Part shown: piece by piece, positions 5,632 to 8,859 of the stretch | Position numbering within the stretch: position 1 is the first letter of the stretch | Layout: the number at the start of each line of letters is the position of its first letter | Origin: JAZLIT01 sp045617525 | GTDB lineage: Bacteria > Bacillota > Bacilli > Bacillales_A > Planococcaceae | Reading direction: 5' to 3' | DNA length: 8,859 bases | Assembly (NCBI GenBank): GCA_045617525.1 | Contig: JAZLIT010000063.1 | Location: forward strand, 1 to 8,859 | Notes under the pieces: generated by a model | Database searches by the model: none | What the model was told of the DNA's origin: nothing | The model's input: only the letters and a program-made list of their open reading frames with translations | Position numbers and translations under genes: made by a program

Positions 5632-5660
5632 TTGTGAGTTTCACTTATACTGCTTAAAAT
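5632..5660 (+). promoter_or_regulatory. Candidate promoter of ylbG
   Basis: TTGTGA (5632-5637), a 17-bp spacer and TAAAAT (5655-5660, 5 of 6). The leader to the ylbG ATG would be about 44 bases. GTGAGTT (5634-5640) recurs inverted as AACTCAC (5675-5681), so promoter and leader carry a 7-bp dyad of unknown meaning. Confidence 0.45.
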
Positions 5661-5710
5661 AGAAATTTGAGAAGAACTCACTTGTCTATCAAGAAAGAAG
5701 GGAATCGCCA

Positions 5711-5983
5711 ATGACTGAACGTCAAGGATTAATCGTATATGTACACCAATTAAAACATGCTAAATCATTAAGGAAATACGGCCATGTACACTTTATTTCA
5801 AGAAAATTAAAATATGTAGTGATGTATTGTAACCAAGAGGAGATTGAGGTAGTAAAAAATAAAATACAACGCCTTCCATTTGTGAAAGACGTTGTAGAGT
5901 CATACCGTCCCTTCTTGAAAACTGAATACGAAAATTCGAAGCCAGATAAAGCGAAGGAATATGATTATAAAGTCGGACTATAA
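5711..5983 (+). CDS. ylbG: YlbG family protein (DUF2129)
   Basis: The protein has 90 residues and matches the small YlbG family: RQGLIVYVHQLKHAKSLRKYG (about 4-24) then V-H-F-I-S-R-K-L-K-Y-V-V-M-Y, an E-E-I-E-V-V helix, and LPFVKDVVESYRPFLKTEYE (55-74). The pattern of two beta-alpha-beta-like halves is that of a small cytosolic protein. The function of the family is not established; its constant link to ylbF/ricF and rsmD in Bacillales is the main clue. The ATG start has an AGAAGGG ribosome binding site 8 bases upstream. It has its own candidate promoter at 5632-5660 and is separated from ricF by the inserted GDPD-like gene. Its TAA stop is immediately followed by the stop of the opposing gene, leaving no room for a terminator. 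Confidence 0.88.
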   Translation: MTERQGLIVYVHQLKHAKSLRKYGHVHFISRKLKYVVMYCNQEEIEVVKNKIQRLPFVKDVVESYRPFLKTEYENSKPDKAKEYDYKVGL

Positions 5984-6373
5984 TTAATGCATGGGTGGAA
6001 TGTAATGATTCATACGTAATATTCCAACTAGGTATTGATAAAATAGGAAATTCTCCGAAAAACTAGATGAGTGCTTTGTTTCTAGTACAACGGCTTTCCG
6101 TCCCATTGAAGTTATTAGCTCTTCAAATAATTGGAGGCGTTTTGAAGCCTTGTTTCGGTCGAAGGGGATTCCTTCACGGCAAATGTAAATAGGCATAAAC
6201 TTGCTGTCGCCAACAGGTTTTAATGCAACTGCAATTGAAGCAAACTCCTTGCCTTCTTTTGTGGATGTAATAATAAATGCTTGGTGGAAGCGTGTTTCAT
6301 TTGTTTTGATTAGCTCGAAAAGCTCGTAAATATCTCCGTAACCCTGACCTAATTCAATAAATTGTTGAATCAA
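5984..6373 (-). CDS. Small conserved Bacillales protein of unknown function (DUF7147-like; sometimes mislabelled methylthioribose kinase)
   Basis: The protein is 129 residues from a TTG start at 6373. This start was chosen because the GAAAGGA site (6388-6382) then has 8-base spacing. The ATG three codons upstream at 6382 overlaps that site. With the TTG start the protein begins M-I-Q-Q-F-I-E-L-G-Q-G-Y-G-D-I-Y-E-L, which is how I recall relatives beginning. Other recognisable parts are ALKPVGDSKFMPIYICREGI, about 50-69, and the C-terminal FYQYLVGILRMNHYIPP. There is no signal peptide, transmembrane helix or kinase motif, so a kinase name would be wrong. The gene converges on ylbG with zero gap and diverges from the 6427 gene across about 50 bases. 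A TATAAT on the minus strand at 6468-6463, inside the neighbouring gene, is a possible but poorly supported -10 box. Confidence 0.68.
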   Translation of the reverse strand: MIQQFIELGQGYGDIYELFELIKTNETRFHQAFIITSTKEGKEFASIAVALKPVGDSKFMPIYICREGIPFDRNKASKRLQLFEELITSMGRKAVVLETKHSSSFSENFLFYQYLVGILRMNHYIPPMH

Positions 6374-6426
6374 AAAACTCATCCTTTCTTAAAAAAAACT
6401 CACCATGAAATGGGAGGTCAACTATC

Positions 6427-7842
6427 ATGAAATTTGCAGTAAGTATTTTTACGGCTTTAACCATTATAATCGGAGCAGTGCTATTCGTACAATATCAAGT
6501 ATATTCGGATCAGCTTGATGCAGGTGGAACGGAATTTAATTATTCACAAGAGGTTGAAATTGTTTATCGAGAGAATAATTTAGATATTCGACATCATTTT
6601 AAAAATTTACCGGCGCAAAAGATAAATATAAATCTTCCGAAAGGCGTAACAAGTGTCGAGTGCTTTTTAGAAGCAGAGTACAGTTGTGAGCGATTAAGTG
6701 AAGATCAAACGCATTTTGCCGCAGGTGAAACGAGATCGCAGTCGATTTCTTACGTAGTACCTGTTGACGGAGGTTTAACGGATAAGGTGCTTTTAAATAA
6801 TGTTTTTGCAGCACTTGATTTAGGTGAGGCGAAATTTTCAACAGTACATATTACTACTGACAGCTCGCTAAAAGGTCAGTGGGTAACGGGCTTGCCGTTA
6901 GTGGGGCAACAGCAATTATCACTCGTGAACTATATAATGTTTAGCGGTGAAGGTCATGTTAAGGATTTATATTGGGATTCAAGTAATATTGCAGTACAAC
7001 ATTCTACAGATGTAATGTCGATTTATTCGAATGTAGCATTAACAGCTCAATTTAAGCAGCAACTAGCAAATGTTCAATTTTTAAATGACGAACATATTGC
7101 GATTGTACATGGGGATTTTTCTGCGGAAGGTAATCGTATTTTATTTTTACCTGAAATCTCAATTACTGAGTTGCAGCAAAATGTTATTTTTTCGCAATTA
7201 GAATCGGCTTATACGTTTGAAGAAACGGTTCCGCATTGGTTGAAAGAACTTTTTGCGTCCTTTTTAACGGGAACTGTTTTTGGAGAAGATAAGACGAAGC
7301 AGATTTATGCGCAAATTACAGATTTGATGACAGAGGAGCAATTAGTGGAGTGGAAATCGGAATTAGAAGGATTAGCAGGTGAAACGATTACACCAGCGCT
7401 AGTTGACGAAAAGCTATCTCTCGTTTTGAAAAATCATACAAATTACATTGAAAAAAATAGTAGTGTTAAAACGCATTATCCATTTTATTACGTGGATCAT
7501 CGAGATGTTTTCTTTGATGGTAGTGAAAATCAACAAATAGAGATCATTTATTTAGATGGACGTGTCCTATATAAAGCACAGCCACTACTTGAAGCGCTAG
7601 GCTACACTGCTTATGAAGGAGAAAATGGTTATTATGTAAATAGTGAAACGCGAATTTTCCGTTTCCCGCTAGAGCAAGGTTTTTATGTATTTAATCAAAG
7701 AAGATATAATACAACTGTTGATCCAATTATTAAATTGCAAAATGAATACTTCGTAGAGGAAACATGGATGCAGCGTTTATTTTTAATGGAACTGAATAAA
7801 TCGGGAAGTTCGATTATGCTGAAATCCATGGGGGCAGAATAG
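6427..7842 (+). CDS. Membrane-anchored extracytoplasmic protein with degenerate peptidase-like motif and C-terminal stalk (copper amine oxidase N-like) domain
   Basis: The protein has 471 residues and I do not recognise a named homologue. Residues 4-24 form one hydrophobic segment with few positive charges before it, fitting an N-terminal anchor with the rest outside. Residues about 40-240 are beta-rich. Residues 253-280 read VIFSQLESAYTFEETVPHWLKELFASFL. The second half resembles the P-x-W-L-x-E-G-x-A-x-x-x signature that carries the third zinc ligand in gluzincin peptidases (here E274), but the place of HExxH is S256-Q-L-E-S260. Residues about 371-465 (IIYLDGRVLYKAQPLLEALGYTAYE, then NGYYVNSETRIF) fit the stalk/copper-amine-oxidase N-like repeat that binds cell surface polymers. 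GGGAGGT (6412-6418) lies 8 bases from the ATG. The stop is 12 bases before rsmD, indicating an operon. No promoter was found in the ~50-base divergent gap. Confidence 0.65.
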   Translation: MKFAVSIFTALTIIIGAVLFVQYQVYSDQLDAGGTEFNYSQEVEIVYRENNLDIRHHFKNLPAQKININLPKGVTSVECFLEAEYSCERLSEDQTHFAAGETRSQSISYVVPVDGGLTDKVLLNNVFAALDLGEAKFSTVHITTDSSLKGQWVTGLPLVGQQQLSLVNYIMFSGEGHVKDLYWDSSNIAVQHSTDVMSIYSNVALTAQFKQQLANVQFLNDEHIAIVHGDFSAEGNRILFLPEISITELQQNVIFSQLESAYTFEETVPHWLKELFASFLTGTVFGEDKTKQIYAQITDLMTEEQLVEWKSELEGLAGETITPALVDEKLSLVLKNHTNYIEKNSSVKTHYPFYYVDHRDVFFDGSENQQIEIIYLDGRVLYKAQPLLEALGYTAYEGENGYYVNSETRIFRFPLEQGFYVFNQRRYNTTVDPIIKLQNEYFVEETWMQRLFLMELNKSGSSIMLKSMGAE

Positions 7843-7854
7843 AAGGTAGAAAGA

Positions 7855-8436
7855 ATGGTGAAAAGTATGCGTGTAGTAGCGGGCGAACGTAAAGGAATGC
7901 CTTTAAAGGCGATAGACGGAAATACAACGCGTCCAACGACGGATAAAGTGAAAGAATCGATTTTTAATATGATTGGACCATTTTTTGAAGGTGGACTAGC
8001 TTTAGATTTATTTGCAGGAAGTGGTGGCTTAGGTATCGAGGCATTAAGCCGCGGAGCGGAGCGTGCTATTTTTATCGAAAAAGATAATAAAGCATACGCA
8101 ACGTTGCAAGAAAATATTAAAAAATGTCGCTATGAGGATTATGCTGAAGTTTATCGTAATGACGCGATGCGTGCAGTAAAGGCATTAATTAAACGTGATG
8201 AAATCGTCATTGATTATTTATTTGTGGATCCTCCTTATCATAAAAAAGAATATTATGATTTAGTGGAAGCGCTAGTGGAAGCAGGTAAGGTTGCTGAAAA
8301 GGCAATTATTATGTGTGAGCATTCTAGAGAAATCAAATTACCTGATAGCTATGGTGCATTCCAATTAGTACGCCAAGAAACATATGGTGGAACAATTATT
8401 TCTATTTATCGCCACCGAACGGAAGAGGGAGAATAA
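7855..8436 (+). CDS. rsmD: 16S rRNA (guanine(966)-N2)-methyltransferase RsmD
   Basis: The protein has 193 residues, the usual length. The N-terminal RNA-binding segment reads MRVVAGERKGMPLKAIDG, then TRPTTDKVKESIFNMIGPFF (25-44). The S-adenosylmethionine-binding loop is DLFAGSGGLGIEALSRGA (51-68), an acidic E-K-D at 75-77 follows the second strand, and the catalytic motif is DPPY (125-128). RsmD methylates the exocyclic nitrogen of G966 (E. coli numbering) of 16S rRNA during 30S assembly. Two starts are possible. ATG 7855 has AGAAGGT (7841-7847) at 7 bases. ATG 7867 (MRVVAG, matching the start of relatives) has GGTGA (7857-7861) at 5 bases. I kept the first, and the second is nearly as good. 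The gene lies 12 bases after the stalk-domain gene and 1 base before coaD, so the three are probably co-transcribed. This is the classic ylbH-coaD pair. Confidence 0.95.
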   Translation: MVKSMRVVAGERKGMPLKAIDGNTTRPTTDKVKESIFNMIGPFFEGGLALDLFAGSGGLGIEALSRGAERAIFIEKDNKAYATLQENIKKCRYEDYAEVYRNDAMRAVKALIKRDEIVIDYLFVDPPYHKKEYYDLVEALVEAGKVAEKAIIMCEHSREIKLPDSYGAFQLVRQETYGGTIISIYRHRTEEGE

Positions 8437-8437
8437 T

Positions 8438-8859
8438 TTGTCGGAAAAAATTGCTGTCGTACCTGGGAGCTTTGACCCGATTACGAATGGTCATTTAGAT
8501 ATTATTAAACGTGCTGCGGATGTATTTGATGTTGTTTATGTAGTGGTCTTAAATAACTCTGCTAAAAATCCGTTATTTTCAGTTGAAGAGCGCATGCAAC
8601 TAATTTCGGAAGTGACAAAGGAAATGCCTAATATCCGAATTGAAACGTCTTCGGGGCTTTTAATTGATTATGCCAAGGCGAAAAATGCAAAAGTAATCGT
8701 ACGCGGACTTCGTGCGATATCTGATTTTGAATATGAAATGCAAATTACGTCGATGAATCGTGTTCTTGATGAAAATATCGAAACATTTTTCATAATGACA
8801 AAAAATCAATATTCTTTTTTAAGCTCTTCAATTGTAAAAGAAGTAGCAAAATATGGCGG
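8438..8859 (+). CDS. coaD: Phosphopantetheine adenylyltransferase CoaD, 5' part
   Basis: The gene starts with TTG one base after the rsmD stop and runs off the window: 140 full codons plus two bases, out of about 160 in the family. The ribosome binding site GAGGGAG (8425-8431) lies inside the end of rsmD at 6 bases, typical of translational coupling. The N-terminus AVVPGSFDPITNGHLDII has the nucleotidyltransferase signature with the (T/H)xGH motif as TNGH. Downstream are KNPLFSVEERMQLI, the GLLIDYA segment, VRGLRAISDFEYEMQI and the F-L-S-S-S-I-V-K-E-V-A signature. CoaD transfers AMP from ATP to 4'-phosphopantetheine, the penultimate step of CoA synthesis, in the cytosol. No broken codon is seen in the part present. 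Confidence 0.95.
   Translation, partial: MSEKIAVVPGSFDPITNGHLDIIKRAADVFDVVYVVVLNNSAKNPLFSVEERMQLISEVTKEMPNIRIETSSGLLIDYAKAKNAKVIVRGLRAISDFEYEMQITSMNRVLDENIETFFIMTKNQYSFLSSSIVKEVAKYG

Noticed and set aside
5462..5662. Plus-strand open frame of 66 codons between the GDPD-like gene and ylbG
   Set aside because: It has a TTG start with no ribosome binding site and low-complexity AT-rich codons, and it overlaps the promoters of both flanking genes; it is intergenic sequence.
5459..5710. Riboswitch or T-box leader before ylbG
   Set aside because: No conserved T-box, S-box or other riboswitch motif and no terminator-like hairpin is visible in the leader; only promoters and short dyads are present.
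6374..6382. ATG start three codons upstream in the small minus-strand gene
   Set aside because: It directly abuts the ribosome binding site with no spacing; the TTG at 6373 has 8-base spacing and gives the M-I-Q N-terminus expected for the family.
6599..6841. Minus-strand open frame of 80 codons inside the stalk-domain gene
   Set aside because: It is antisense to a continuous 471-codon gene, with no ribosome binding site or promoter.

Overview
The window looks like a chromosomal segment of a low-GC Gram-positive bacterium of the Bacillales. Evidence for this is the AT-rich codon use, the strong AGGAGG-type ribosome binding sites, TTG starts, and a gene order (CAP-domain protein, RicF, YlbG, RsmD, CoaD) that matches the ylbC-ylbF-ylbG-ylbH-coaD block of Bacillus. 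The extra genes and protein flavour suggest Planococcaceae (Lysinibacillus/Solibacillus type); that family assignment is inference.

Layout. Positions 1-247 hold the HRDC-containing C-terminus of a RecQ helicase, closed by a strong terminator. Positions 248-810 have no intact gene. They contain a frameshifted gene remnant (313-512), a ~150-bp GC-richer nested palindrome (542-690) that looks like a dispersed palindromic repeat, a second 10-bp perfect hairpin (706-740) and a bidirectional terminator. A YugN-like gene (minus, 811-1167) and a CAP-domain lipoprotein/membrane-type gene (plus, from 1319) diverge from a compact region where opposing promoters touch. A stand-alone MurE-like ligase with a TTG start follows (2482-3939), then ricF (4027-4476). 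A membrane-anchored GDPD-family protein with an apparently ruined active site lies on the minus strand (4550-5458), followed by ylbG (5711-5983). A small conserved Bacillales protein lies on the minus strand and abuts ylbG with no gap. The last block is a probable operon: a membrane-anchored protein with a degenerate peptidase-like motif and a C-terminal stalk-like domain (6427-7842), rsmD (7855-8436), and the 5' 141 codons of coaD (8438 to the window edge).

How they fit together. The core is conserved housekeeping: RNA processing/development control (RicF), rRNA methylation (RsmD) and CoA synthesis (CoaD). Between these conserved genes sit several envelope-type genes (CAP protein, MurE paralogue, GDPD-like protein, stalk-domain protein). 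Two of them appear to have lost catalytic residues of their families. I see no phage, plasmid, CRISPR or defence system. The most interesting items are the catalytically altered GDPD-like protein, the MurE paralogue outside a cell-wall cluster, and the structured palindromic element.
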